Notes under the pieces: model-generated
The model's database searches: none
Told to the model about the DNA's origin: nothing
Seen by the model: the letters and a program-made list of their open reading frames with translations, nothing else
Position numbers and translations under genes: made by a program
DNA from: Desulfobacteraceae bacterium
GTDB lineage: Bacteria; Desulfobacterota; Desulfobacteria; Desulfobacterales; SURF-15
Reading direction: 5' to 3'
DNA length: 11,621 nt
NCBI GenBank assembly: GCA_003599475.1
Contig: QZKK01000063.1
Span: 1-11,621, forward strand
Part shown: positions 1 to 6,517 of the stretch, piece by piece
Layout: each line of letters starts with the position of its first letter
Numbering within the stretch: position 1 is the first letter of the stretch

Positions 1-849
1 CTGCTGTCGCTTATTTTCGTATCCGGCTTGATCGCCCTTTATGCCTTACAGCGGCCTCGTCCCCGAAATCCGCCCCTCTTGAAGGAAGATTTCAAAAACC
101 ACGGCAAGGTACCGGCTTTCGAAGTCTACCCCCCAAAGGAGATTCCGCCGGAAAAATCCCCGCCTCTACCCGAAGTCCCGAAGCGACCCCGAGTGGCCAT
201 CATCATCGACGACTTAGGCTACGATCTAGAAATTGCCAATCGTTTTCTGCAGATAGAGGAACCGATAACGCTCTCTGTCCTTCCGGATGGCGCTTTTAAG
301 CGCATCCTGCGGGAGGCGCATCGGAGAGGTGTTGAAACCTTGCTGCATCTGCCCATGGAACCGATGGAGTATCCACGGATCGATCCGGGGCCGGGAGCCC
401 TCCTGACCACCATGGCTCCGGACGCGTTGATTGCTCAACTCGAGAAGCACCTCGATCGGATGCAGACGATCCGCGGGGTGAACAATCACATGGGATCCAA
501 AATGACCGCGATGTCCGATCAGATGTACCAGATTTTTTCCACCCTCAAAAAGCGAAACCTTTTCTTCATCGACAGCAGAACCACTTCTGAGAGCCTCAGC
601 AGGCCTTCGGCAAGGCTGCTCAAAGTCCCCTTTGCCCAACGGGACGTTTTTCTCGATCATGTACCGAAATCAGATTTCATTCGAAAGCAGCTCCGGCAGC
701 TCATTCGCACCGCTGCCCGGCAAGGGTATGCGATCGGAATCGGGCACCCTCATCCGGTCACGCTCGATGTGGTTCGCGGGGAGTTGCCCAAAATGAAAGG
801 CACCGTTGATTTTGTTCCGGCTTCGGCGATTGTACGGATCGTCGGCTGA
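1..849 (+). CDS. YibQ-type divergent polysaccharide deacetylase (5' end outside window)
   Basis: The reading frame is open from base 1 and ends at TGA 847-849; the true start lies upstream. The first ~15 codons are hydrophobic and look like the end of an N-terminal membrane anchor or signal segment. A proline-rich linker follows (about 50-190), then the catalytic-type domain. Family landmarks of the divergent polysaccharide deacetylase group (PF04748, E. coli YibQ) are visible: IIDDLGYD near 199-225, NNHMGS near 481-498, FFIDSRTT near 562-585 and GIGHPHP at 736-756. The family has a NodB-like fold and is thought to act on envelope polysaccharide in the periplasm; its substrate is not established. 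In many proteobacteria it sits downstream of EnvC and CtpA-type genes, which would lie to the left here (not visible). A TTG at 28 is not the start, because the protein continues upstream of it. Confident on family, not on reaction. Confidence 0.9.
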   Translation: MLSLIFVSGLIALYALQRPRPRNPPLLKEDFKNHGKVPAFEVYPPKEIPPEKSPPLPEVPKRPRVAIIIDDLGYDLEIANRFLQIEEPITLSVLPDGAFKRILREAHRRGVETLLHLPMEPMEYPRIDPGPGALLTTMAPDALIAQLEKHLDRMQTIRGVNNHMGSKMTAMSDQMYQIFSTLKKRNLFFIDSRTTSESLSRPSARLLKVPFAQRDVFLDHVPKSDFIRKQLRQLIRTAARQGYAIGIGHPHPVTLDVVRGELPKMKGTVDFVPASAIVRIVG

Positions 850-920
850 GGATCGGTCGAGGGTGTCTACTGGTTGAATCGTTGAGTGGGGGAAACCTCC
901 TGAACGCTCGTAAAAAACTG

Positions 921-948
921 AACGTCCAACATCGAACGTCCAACATCG
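921..948. repeat. Tandem repeat, 2 x 14 bp (four heptamers)
   Basis: The unit AACGTCCAACATCG occurs twice without mismatch, at 921-934 and 935-948. Each unit is two related heptamers (AACGTCC, AACATCG), and a partial further unit (AATGACG) follows. It is one of several seven-base arrays in the spacers of this window. Confidence 0.9.
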
Positions 949-979
949 AATGACGGAACAGGATCATTTTCTTGGATTT

Positions 980-1013
980 GTAGTTGGGTTGAGCGAAGCA
1001 AAACCCAACCTAC
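980..1013. repeat. REP-like imperfect palindrome
   Basis: Left arm GTAGTTGGGTT (980-990) pairs with right arm AACCCAACCTAC (1002-1013) around an 11-base loop rich in GAGCGAAGC; the only flaw is one bulged base. The core matches my recollection of a short interspersed palindrome (GTAGGTTGGGTT...AACCCAAC) common in many bacterial genomes, possibly a REP element mobilised by a RAYT transposase. It is followed by GGAATTC rather than a T-run, so it does not look like a rho-independent terminator. Confidence 0.6.
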
Positions 1014-1084
1014 GGAATTCAAGAAATTGTTAATTGTGAACGGGCCGAAGTTCTTTATCGTTCAAATGCCGAAAACGGCGGTTC

Positions 1085-1112
1085 CTGAACGCTGAACACT
1101 GAACGCTGAACA
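1085..1112. repeat. Tandem repeat, 2 x 14 bp (four heptamers) next to the clpB promoter
   Basis: CTGAACGCTGAACA occurs twice without mismatch (1085-1098, 1099-1112), i.e. alternating heptamers CTGAACG and CTGAACA. The array ends five bases before the TTGACA -35 box of the putative clpB promoter. Confidence 0.9.
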
Positions 1113-1116
1113 CTAT

Positions 1117-1144
1117 TTGACATGACAGGCGGAGTGGTTATCTT
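1117..1144 (+). promoter_or_regulatory. Putative sigma70-type promoter for clpB
   Basis: A perfect -35 box TTGACA (1117-1122) is followed after 16 bp by TATCTT (1139-1144), a 4/6 match to TATAAT. Transcription would start near 1151, giving a leader of about 50 bases before the ATG at 1204. No sigma32-like CTTGAAA/CCCCAT pair and no CIRCE inverted repeat was found, so heat-shock control is not evident. Assigned by eye only. Confidence 0.45.
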
Positions 1145-1203
1145 ACATCTCGACATTATTACCAAGACACAAATACAAAAAGTAATGCGAGGTTAAGGTT
1201 GCA

Positions 1204-3786
1204 ATGCGATTCGACAAATTTACCATCAAATCCCAGGAGCTGATTCGAGAAGCCCAATCGATGGCATCGGAGAAAAACAACCAGCAGATCGAACCCGAAC
1301 ATCTGATGCTTTCCATGCTCATCGAGCCCGAGGGGATCGCACGATCGATACTCAACAAGCTCGGCGCAGCTCCGGATCACATCCAGCAGTCGCTTTCCCA
1401 AGCCGTCGATGCGCTGCCGAAAGTCAGCGGAGCACAGGATGTCTACATCTCACAGAGAACCAATACCATACTGGATGCTTCGTTTTCCGAGGCGTCCAAG
1501 ATGAAAGACGAATATGTGAGCATCGAGCACATCCTGCTTGCGATCGTCGAGGAAAAATCAGGCCGGGCATCGGGGATTTTGAAGCGCTTCGGAGTCACAC
1601 GAGAGGCCGTTCTCAAGGTATTGTTGGAGATCCGGGGCTCCCAACGGATCACCGATCCCAATCCGGAAGAAAAGTATCAGGCGCTGGATAAATTCAGCAG
1701 GGATCTGACCGCACTGGCCAAACTCGGCAAGCTTGACCCTGTCATCGGCCGGGATGAAGAGATCCGACGGATCGTTCAGGTGCTGTCCCGAAGAACGAAG
1801 AACAATCCGGTGCTCATCGGAGAACCGGGTGTCGGGAAAACCGCTATCGTCGAGGGGCTTGCCCAGAGGATCGTTGCAGGAGATGTCTCGGAATCGTTGA
1901 AGAACCGGCGGCTGGTGGCCCTGGATATCGGAGCGCTGATCGCGGGCTCCAAGTACCGGGGAGAGTTCGAAGACCGGCTGAAGGCGGTCCTCAAGGAGAT
2001 CGAACGGGCCGAGGGGGAGATCATCCTGTTTATCGATGAGTTGCATACGCTGGTAGGCGCAGGCGCCGCCGAAGGGTCCATGGACGCATCCAATATGCTC
2101 AAGCCGGCGCTGGCCCGCGGAACGCTCCGGTGCGTCGGGGCGACGACCCTCAATGAATACCGGAAATACATCGAAAAGGATGCCGCACTGGAGCGGCGTT
2201 TTCAACCGGTTATGGTCCGGGAACCGGCGGTGGAGGACACCATCTCGATTCTGCGCGGCTTGAAGGAAAAGTATGAAGTCCATCATGGTGTTCGAATCAA
2301 GGATTCCGCCATTGTGGCTGCTGCGATGCTTTCCCATCGATACATCACGGACCGGTTTCTTCCGGACAAGGCCATCGATCTGATCGACGAGTGCGCATCC
2401 AAGCTGAGAATCGAAATCGACAGCATGCCGGTGGAAATAGATGAAATTCAAAGGAAAATCACACAAGCCGAAATCGAACGACAGGCGCTGAAGAAAGAAA
2501 CCGATCCGGCCGCAAAGGAGCGGCTCATCAAGCTTGAAGCCGAGATCGCCTCCTCGGGCGAGGAACTCCGTCAGATGAAGGCGCACTGGCAAAATGAAAA
2601 GGAACTGATACAGGCCATCCGCAGGATCAAAGAGACCCAGGAGCAGCTTGGAATTCAAGAGCAACAGGCCGAACGGGAAGGGGACCTGGCAAAGGTCGCT
2701 GAGATTCGGTACGGTAAAGCGAACGAACTGAAAAGGCGGCTCGATGAGGCGAACCGGAAATTGGCCGATCTTCAATCCGAGCGGAAGATGCTCAAGGAAG
2801 AGGTCGACGATGAGGATATCGCCGAGGTCGTCTCCCGATGGACCGGAATTCCCGTCAGCAAAATGCTCGAAGGGGAAAGGGAGAAACTGATCCGCATGGA
2901 AGAGCGGCTCGGGAGACGGGTGGTCGGCCAGCAGGAAGCCATCGTCGCCGTATCCAACGCCGTAAGAAGAGCCCGTTCGGGACTGCAGGATCCGAACCGG
3001 CCGATCGGTTCATTCATTTTTATGGGCCCTACCGGCGTCGGGAAAACGGAACTGGCAAAGGCGCTGGCGGAATTTCTCTTCGATGATGAGCAGGCCATGG
3101 TCCGGGTCGACATGTCGGAGTATATGGAAAAGCATTCCGTAGCCCGGTTGATCGGCGCCCCTCCGGGGTACGTCGGCTATGAGGAAGGGGGACACCTGAC
3201 CGAAGCGGTTCGCAGAAGACCCTACTCGGTGGTCCTCTTCGATGAAATCGAAAAGGCGCATCCGGATGTATTCAACTCGCTTCTGCAGATTCTCGATGAC
3301 GGGCGGATGACCGACGGACACGGGCGGACGGTCGACTTTAAAAACACCCTCATCATCATGACCTCGAATGTGGGGAGCCAATACATCCAGGAACTCGGGG
3401 CATCCCGTGAAGAGGAGATGAAAAAAAGGGTGACGGATGCGCTCCGGGCGAATTTCAGACCGGAATTTTTAAACCGCATCGATGAAATCATCGTATTCCA
3501 TAATCTGTCTCCCGATCAGATCGGAGCGATCGTCGAAATCCAGATGAAACGTCTCACGAAGCGACTCTCCGAGAGGCACATCGCGTTTTCCCTCGAAAAC
3601 GATGCACGCGAGTTTCTTGCAAAAAGAGGCTACGATCCGGTCTACGGTGCGCGCCCGCTGAAACGGGCCATCCAGCAGTACATCGAAAACCCGCTTTCCA
3701 TGGAGATCTTGGAAGGAAACATCCGAGACGGGAATCGGGTCAAAGCCACCGTTGAAGGAGAAGGGATCGTCTTTCAGACTCGGTAG
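1204..3786 (+). CDS. clpB: ATP-dependent disaggregase ClpB (Hsp100)
   Basis: An 860-residue protein, the usual ClpB length (E. coli 857). It is a hexameric AAA+ unfoldase that, with DnaK, extracts polypeptides from aggregates in the cytoplasm. Domains in order: N-terminal Clp_N repeats (~1-145); NBD1 with Walker A GEPGVGKT (206-213, K212), pore tyrosine Y251, Walker B FIDE (E279) and arginine pair R331/R332; a long charged coiled-coil M domain (~410-525), which separates ClpB from ClpA/ClpC; NBD2 with Walker A GPTGVGKT (608-615, K614), pore Y656 in GYVGYEEGG and Walker B FDE (E681); and a C-terminal D2-small domain. No ClpP-binding loop is expected. The start is ATG 1204, with AAGG at 1195-1198 five bases upstream. 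The TAG stop (3784-3786) lies inside a seven-base repeat array. All catalytic residues are intact. Confidence 0.98.
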   Translation: MRFDKFTIKSQELIREAQSMASEKNNQQIEPEHLMLSMLIEPEGIARSILNKLGAAPDHIQQSLSQAVDALPKVSGAQDVYISQRTNTILDASFSEASKMKDEYVSIEHILLAIVEEKSGRASGILKRFGVTREAVLKVLLEIRGSQRITDPNPEEKYQALDKFSRDLTALAKLGKLDPVIGRDEEIRRIVQVLSRRTKNNPVLIGEPGVGKTAIVEGLAQRIVAGDVSESLKNRRLVALDIGALIAGSKYRGEFEDRLKAVLKEIERAEGEIILFIDELHTLVGAGAAEGSMDASNMLKPALARGTLRCVGATTLNEYRKYIEKDAALERRFQPVMVREPAVEDTISILRGLKEKYEVHHGVRIKDSAIVAAAMLSHRYITDRFLPDKAIDLIDECASKLRIEIDSMPVEIDEIQRKITQAEIERQALKKETDPAAKERLIKLEAEIASSGEELRQMKAHWQNEKELIQAIRRIKETQEQLGIQEQQAEREGDLAKVAEIRYGKANELKRRLDEANRKLADLQSERKMLKEEVDDEDIAEVVSRWTGIPVSKMLEGEREKLIRMEERLGRRVVGQQEAIVAVSNAVRRARSGLQDPNRPIGSFIFMGPTGVGKTELAKALAEFLFDDEQAMVRVDMSEYMEKHSVARLIGAPPGYVGYEEGGHLTEAVRRRPYSVVLFDEIEKAHPDVFNSLLQILDDGRMTDGHGRTVDFKNTLIIMTSNVGSQYIQELGASREEEMKKRVTDALRANFRPEFLNRIDEIIVFHNLSPDQIGAIVEIQMKRLTKRLSERHIAFSLENDAREFLAKRGYDPVYGARPLKRAIQQYIENPLSMEILEGNIRDGNRVKATVEGEGIVFQTR

Positions 3787-3815
3787 ACGGTTGACAGTAG
3801 GCAGTAGACGGAAGC
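3781..3815. repeat. Imperfect heptamer array overlapping the clpB stop codon
   Basis: Five consecutive seven-base units, CGGTAGA, CGGTTGA, CAGTAGG, CAGTAGA and CGGAAGC, run from 3781 to 3815. The first unit contains the clpB TAG stop, so the array appears to begin at or within the end of the coding region. The rest lies in the 67-bp gap before the M20 peptidase gene. Confidence 0.65.
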
Positions 3816-3853
3816 GCAATCCGCTTGACAAGGCATGGGGCAAAGGAGAAAAA

Positions 3854-5017
3854 ATGGACGAATTGGCAACCTACATTGCGGCCAGGGAAAAGGACATGTT
3901 GAAGCTGCTCGAACATCTGGTCAACACGGACTGCGGCACCTATGTCAAAGCCGGTGTCGACCGGGTCGGCGACATCCTTGCGGAACGGCTCGAATCACTG
4001 GAGTTCAAGGTCGAGCGAAGCAGGCAGAAACAGTACGGGGACCATGTCATCGGGCACAAACCCGGCACCGGAATGCATCGGATCCTATTTATCGGCCATA
4101 TGGATACGGTATTTGCGGAAGGAACCGCCAAAAAACGCCCGTTTCGAATGGAGGGCGGCCGCGCCTACGGACCCGGTGTGTCGGACATGAAAGGAGGAAT
4201 CGTCGCCCTGCTCTATGCCCTGGAAGCCCTCAAAGAAGAGGCGGCACAAGTCTACAACCGGATCGTCATGGACGTCGTTTTCAACAGCGACGAAGAAATC
4301 CTTTCTCCGACCTCCCGGCCGATCATCGAGGCGCTGGCCAGGAAGGCTCACACCGTATGTGTCTTTGAACCCGCCCGGCCGGGAGGCGAATACGTGATCC
4401 AACGCAAAGGGGTCGGAAAATATACCATGACGATCTCCGGGCGCGCCGCTCATGCAGGTGCCCAACCGGAGCAGGGGAGAAGCGCCATCGAGGCGCTGGC
4501 CCGGAAAACCGTCGCGCTCCACGCTCTGACGGATCTTGCCGAGGGAACCACGGTCAATGTGGGACTGATCCGGGGAGGGGAACGCTCCAATGTCGTGGCC
4601 GAGTCCGCCTATGCGGAAATCGATGTCCGTGTACCGGATGCGGCTGCCGCCGCGCGCCTGGATGAGCAGATCCATCGGATCGCCGGCATTCCGCATGTGC
4701 CGGATACGACCTGCAGGCTCACCGGCGGAGTTCTCTTTCCGCCGATGCAGCAAACGCCGCAGATGAAGCGCCTGTTTGAAGCCGTTCAGGATGCAGGCCG
4801 CAGCATCGGAATCGAGCTTCGCGGCATCGCCACCGGTGGAGGATCAGACGGCAACCATGCCGCACAGTTTGCCCCCACACTCGACGGCATGGGCCCTCAG
4901 GGAAGCGGCGCTCACAGCGACAGGGAGCAAATGGTAATCTCCACCTTGACCGAAAGGTCAAAGGTCACGGCACTGTTTCTGTCGAAGTGGCCGGAGGTAG
5001 TCGGTAAAATCGTTTAG
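3854..5017 (+). CDS. M20 family metallopeptidase, glutamate carboxypeptidase (CPG2)-like
   Basis: A 387-residue cytoplasmic di-zinc exopeptidase of the M20/ArgE/DapE/CPG2 group. Visible residues: metal His and catalytic Asp in GHMDTV (H82, D84), bridging Asp in GPGVSDMKGG (D111), catalytic and metal Glu pair in NSDEE (E147/E148), metal Glu in FEPARPGG (E172), and the last metal His in SGAHSDRE (H354). The middle part (~185-295), starting GVGKYTMTISGRAAHAG, is the dimerisation lid domain. No signal peptide is seen. The ATG at 3854 is chosen for its strong site AAAGGAGA (3842-3849); the frame is open further left to 3752 but would overlap clpB. It may be co-transcribed with clpB (67-bp gap), though no functional link is known. 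The substrate cannot be told from sequence: a C-terminal glutamate or other N-acyl amino acid is the family norm. It is convergent with the ATP synthase operon. Confidence 0.9.
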   Translation: MDELATYIAAREKDMLKLLEHLVNTDCGTYVKAGVDRVGDILAERLESLEFKVERSRQKQYGDHVIGHKPGTGMHRILFIGHMDTVFAEGTAKKRPFRMEGGRAYGPGVSDMKGGIVALLYALEALKEEAAQVYNRIVMDVVFNSDEEILSPTSRPIIEALARKAHTVCVFEPARPGGEYVIQRKGVGKYTMTISGRAAHAGAQPEQGRSAIEALARKTVALHALTDLAEGTTVNVGLIRGGERSNVVAESAYAEIDVRVPDAAAAARLDEQIHRIAGIPHVPDTTCRLTGGVLFPPMQQTPQMKRLFEAVQDAGRSIGIELRGIATGGGSDGNHAAQFAPTLDGMGPQGSGAHSDREQMVISTLTERSKVTALFLSKWPEVVGKIV

Positions 5018-5023
5018 AGGTGA

Positions 5024-5090
5024 ATCGGTCGAGTTGTTGAGAGGGGACGAGCCCCGATAACCATTCAACCGGTTGACCACTCAACTGAAC
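5024..5090. repeat. Convergent spacer with inverted short repeats and 12-bp palindrome
   Basis: The gap between the M20 peptidase stop (5017) and the atpF stop (5092) holds ATCGGTCGAG (5024-5033, also at 852-861), GGGG/CCCC arms around ACGAG, the perfect palindrome TCAACCGGTTGA (5065-5076) and a CCACTCAAC stretch. The last two match, in opposite orientation, the GGTTGAAT and TTGAGTGG words found after the first gene of the window. Such a structured element between converging genes could stop transcription from both sides, but no T-run typical of an intrinsic terminator is present. Confidence 0.45.
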
Positions 5091-5091
5091 T

Positions 5092-5661
5092 TTACCTGCT
5101 TTCGGTATCGGATAGAAACTGCCCGACGAGTCTTTGGTTATCATCCTCTGTAATCACTCCGGGCAGTCTTTGCCAGACGTGTTCGAAGGCGCTTTCCACC
5201 AGATCGGCCTTCACCCGGAGTTCTGCGTTCAGTATCTGATGCGCAATCCTTTCCCTGACGGAAGTCATCTTGTACCGGCTTTCCTGTCTGGCCTCATCGA
5301 TCAGTTCCTGCCTTTTCTTTTTTCCCTGTTCGATGATTCGGTTCCTCAGTTCTTCCAGTCGGGTTCTGCTCGTCCGGGTCTGTTCGAAAACCAGGTTTAT
5401 TTCCTGTATCGCCCTTTCTTTTTCCTCTTCTTTCTTTTTCAAATCACGAACCAGTTTTTCCCTATGAACGGAAATGAAATCCCTCAGAGGGGTTTTTGCA
5501 AACTTCACAATGAGTGCGGCAAGAATGAAAAAGTTGATCCACCGCATGACCCAGTCATACGTTTCCCGCCAGCTTGAAGCTTCCCCGGCAGCAAGCGCCG
5601 ATCCGGCGAATCCGAAGGCAACGATGCAACACAGGAAGAAGAGGGGAATCCATCGGTTCAT
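5092..5661 (-). CDS. atpF: ATP synthase Fo subunit b (peripheral stalk)
   Basis: A 189-residue protein. The N-terminus is signal-peptide-like (hydrophobic ~5-24, possible cleavage after SALA), as is usual for the b subunit of Desulfobacterota. A membrane segment follows (~37-55), then a long charged helix (~65-160) that would form the right-handed coiled coil of the stator stalk with b'. The C-terminus (~160-185, TEDDNQRLVGQFLSD) resembles the part that binds subunit delta of F1, so this Fo appears built to carry an F1 head even though no F1 gene is nearby. The ATG at 5661 overlaps the b' stop (ATGA) and has GGAGG eight bases upstream. It is the last gene of the minus-strand operon; in many relatives atpH (delta) would come next, but here the neighbour is a convergent peptidase. 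Confidence 0.88.
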   Translation of the reverse strand: MNRWIPLFFLCCIVAFGFAGSALAAGEASSWRETYDWVMRWINFFILAALIVKFAKTPLRDFISVHREKLVRDLKKKEEEKERAIQEINLVFEQTRTSRTRLEELRNRIIEQGKKKRQELIDEARQESRYKMTSVRERIAHQILNAELRVKADLVESAFEHVWQRLPGVITEDDNQRLVGQFLSDTESR

Positions 5662-6113
5662 CCGGAAAGCCTCCGCTCCAGTATTTTTTCCATGATATGA
5701 ATCGAAAGCGCCTCGGACTCCTTGCCGAGATGCCTTTCCGCATCAGCCAGTTTCAATTCAATCTCTTTTTGGGTCTTTTCTTTCAGATCCGCGATCTCTC
5801 TGACTGCTTCGGAAACGATGCTTTGCGCCTCTTCGATTCCAGCCTTCTCCAGCTCGCGCGCGGCCTCGTTTGCCTCGGAAACTGCAAGACCGGTCTGCCG
5901 GTCGAGCTCACTCGAATAGCGCATCGCGTCCCGATGCGCATCACTGATCTCCAGATCCAGACCGGCGATATACTGCGCGCGCTCCCCCATCGTTTTTCGA
6001 AGTGGTCGAAACATCAAACGGTTGATGATGAAGAGGAAAATCAGAAAAGAGAGCACCTGTAAGATGAGTGTCGCGTTGATGCTGATCAACGCGATACCTG
6101 AAACGATTTCCAT
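5658..6113 (-). CDS. atpF': ATP synthase Fo subunit b' (peripheral stalk)
   Basis: A 151-residue protein with one N-terminal membrane segment (~8-31, SINATLILQVLSFLIFLFII) followed by NRLMFRPLRK, the typical b/b' exit from the membrane, and then a highly charged alanine- and glutamate-rich helix to the end. It pairs with subunit b to form the stator stalk linking subunit a to F1. The ATG at 6113 is chosen because it begins just before the membrane segment and has AAGGA upstream. The frame remains open for 48 more codons to 6257, but that part overlaps the c-subunit gene and looks non-coding. It begins 13 bases after the c-subunit stop and overlaps atpF by four bases, so b'/b amounts are probably translationally coupled. 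Confidence 0.9.
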   Translation of the reverse strand: MEIVSGIALISINATLILQVLSFLIFLFIINRLMFRPLRKTMGERAQYIAGLDLEISDAHRDAMRYSSELDRQTGLAVSEANEAARELEKAGIEEAQSIVSEAVREIADLKEKTQKEIELKLADAERHLGKESEALSIHIMEKILERRLSG

Positions 6114-6126
6114 CGGGTCGGTTTCC

Positions 6127-6375
6127 TTAAACGACAAAAAGCAGCAACAGGGCGATGACCAGTGAATAGATGCCGGTCGATTCCGCAACGGCCTGTCCGA
6201 CCAGCATCGTCCGGGTAAGCAGACCGGCGTCCTGCGGGTTTCTCCCGATCGCTTCACAGGCTTTTGCAGCGGTGATTCCTTCTCCGACGCCTGGCCCTAT
6301 GGCCCCTAAACCCATCGCAATACCGGCTCCGATATATGCAGCGGCTTTTACGATATCAGCACCTTCAATTGCCAT
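6127..6375 (-). CDS. atpE: ATP synthase Fo subunit c, single hairpin, Na+-type two-carboxylate site
   Basis: An 82-residue proteolipid with two membrane helices joined by a polar loop (ARNP-like region, GRNPQ at 44-48). Its numbering matches the well-studied Na+ c subunits without gaps. TM1 carries GPGVGEG with E32 (Gln in Ilyobacter tartaricus, Glu in Fusobacterium nucleatum). TM2 carries QAVAESTGIY with V63, E65, S66, T67 and Y70, the full Na+ ligand set. Na+ use is therefore likely, but a two-carboxylate N-type ring has been reported to be H+-specific, so this needs testing. The ATG at 6375 has a perfect seven-base Shine-Dalgarno (AAGGAGG) five bases upstream, as expected for a protein needed in many copies. 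It lies 142 bp downstream of the four-hairpin c gene. The frame extends upstream to 6528, but only through repeats. Confidence 0.95.
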   Translation of the reverse strand: MAIEGADIVKAAAYIGAGIAMGLGAIGPGVGEGITAAKACEAIGRNPQDAGLLTRTMLVGQAVAESTGIYSLVIALLLLFVV

Positions 6376-6380
6376 TTTTT

Positions 6381-6387
6381 CCTCCTT
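6381..6387 (-). promoter_or_regulatory. Perfect Shine-Dalgarno of the single-hairpin c subunit
   Basis: On the minus strand AAGGAGG is followed by five A and ATG (6375). This fixes the start of the 82-residue c subunit and is by far the best ribosome-binding site in the operon; the four-hairpin c gene has only an AGG 12 bases before its ATG. Confidence 0.85.
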
Positions 6388-6432
6388 GCAATGAATCCAT
6401 TCGTATGATTTTACACGTAATTCCCATTTTGC

Positions 6433-6516
6433 CTGGATGCTGGATGCTGGATACTGGATGCTGGATACTGGATAGCAGTGAGCATCCGGCATCCGGCCTT
6501 GAGCATCCAGCATCCC
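6433..6516. repeat. Inverted array of 12 heptamers between the two c-subunit genes
   Basis: Twelve seven-base units run without register change. On the + strand there are six CTGGATG/CTGGATA units (6433-6474), then GCAGTGA, then GCATCCG, GCATCCG, GCCTTGA, GCATCCA and GCATCCC (to 6516). The right half is the reverse complement of the left, so 6434-6468 can fold on 6482-6516; by hand about 27 of 35 positions pair, around a 13-base loop. The array ends one base from the stop codon of the four-hairpin c gene (6518-6520). In the mRNA it would form a long stem-loop between the two c cistrons. Confidence 0.85.
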
Positions 6517-6517
6517 C

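Larger units (their letters stand above)
850..1203. other. 354-bp repeat-rich spacer upstream of clpB
   Basis: No convincing gene lies here. From left to right it holds: a 10-mer (ATCGGTCGAG, 852-861) just after the deacetylase stop that recurs just after the M20 peptidase stop (5024-5033); a GGTTGAAT/TTGAGTGG stretch (872-889); a perfect 2 x 14 bp tandem repeat (921-948); a REP-like palindrome (980-1013); a second 2 x 14 bp repeat (1085-1112); and a sigma70-like promoter (1117-1144) for clpB. No hairpin followed by a T-run was found after 849. Confidence 0.7.

Noticed and set aside
1021..1203. Heat-shock (sigma32 or CIRCE) control of clpB
   Set aside because: No CTTGAAA/CCCCAT pair and no TTAGCACTC-N9-GAGTGCTAA inverted repeat was found; only a sigma70-like promoter is visible.
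1558..2775. Long (405-codon) open frame on the minus strand
   Set aside because: It lies wholly antisense to clpB, whose frame has every family motif; the antisense protein shows no recognisable domain and is a by-product of GC-rich codon use.
4085..4753. 222-codon minus-strand frame opposite the M20 peptidase
   Set aside because: Shadow of an intact M20 gene; no domain and no ribosome-binding site.
5018..5091. Bidirectional intrinsic terminator between the peptidase and atpF
   Set aside because: Stems are short and no T-run follows in either direction; kept only as a structured repeat.
6433..6516. CRISPR array
   Set aside because: Units are seven bases with no spacers.
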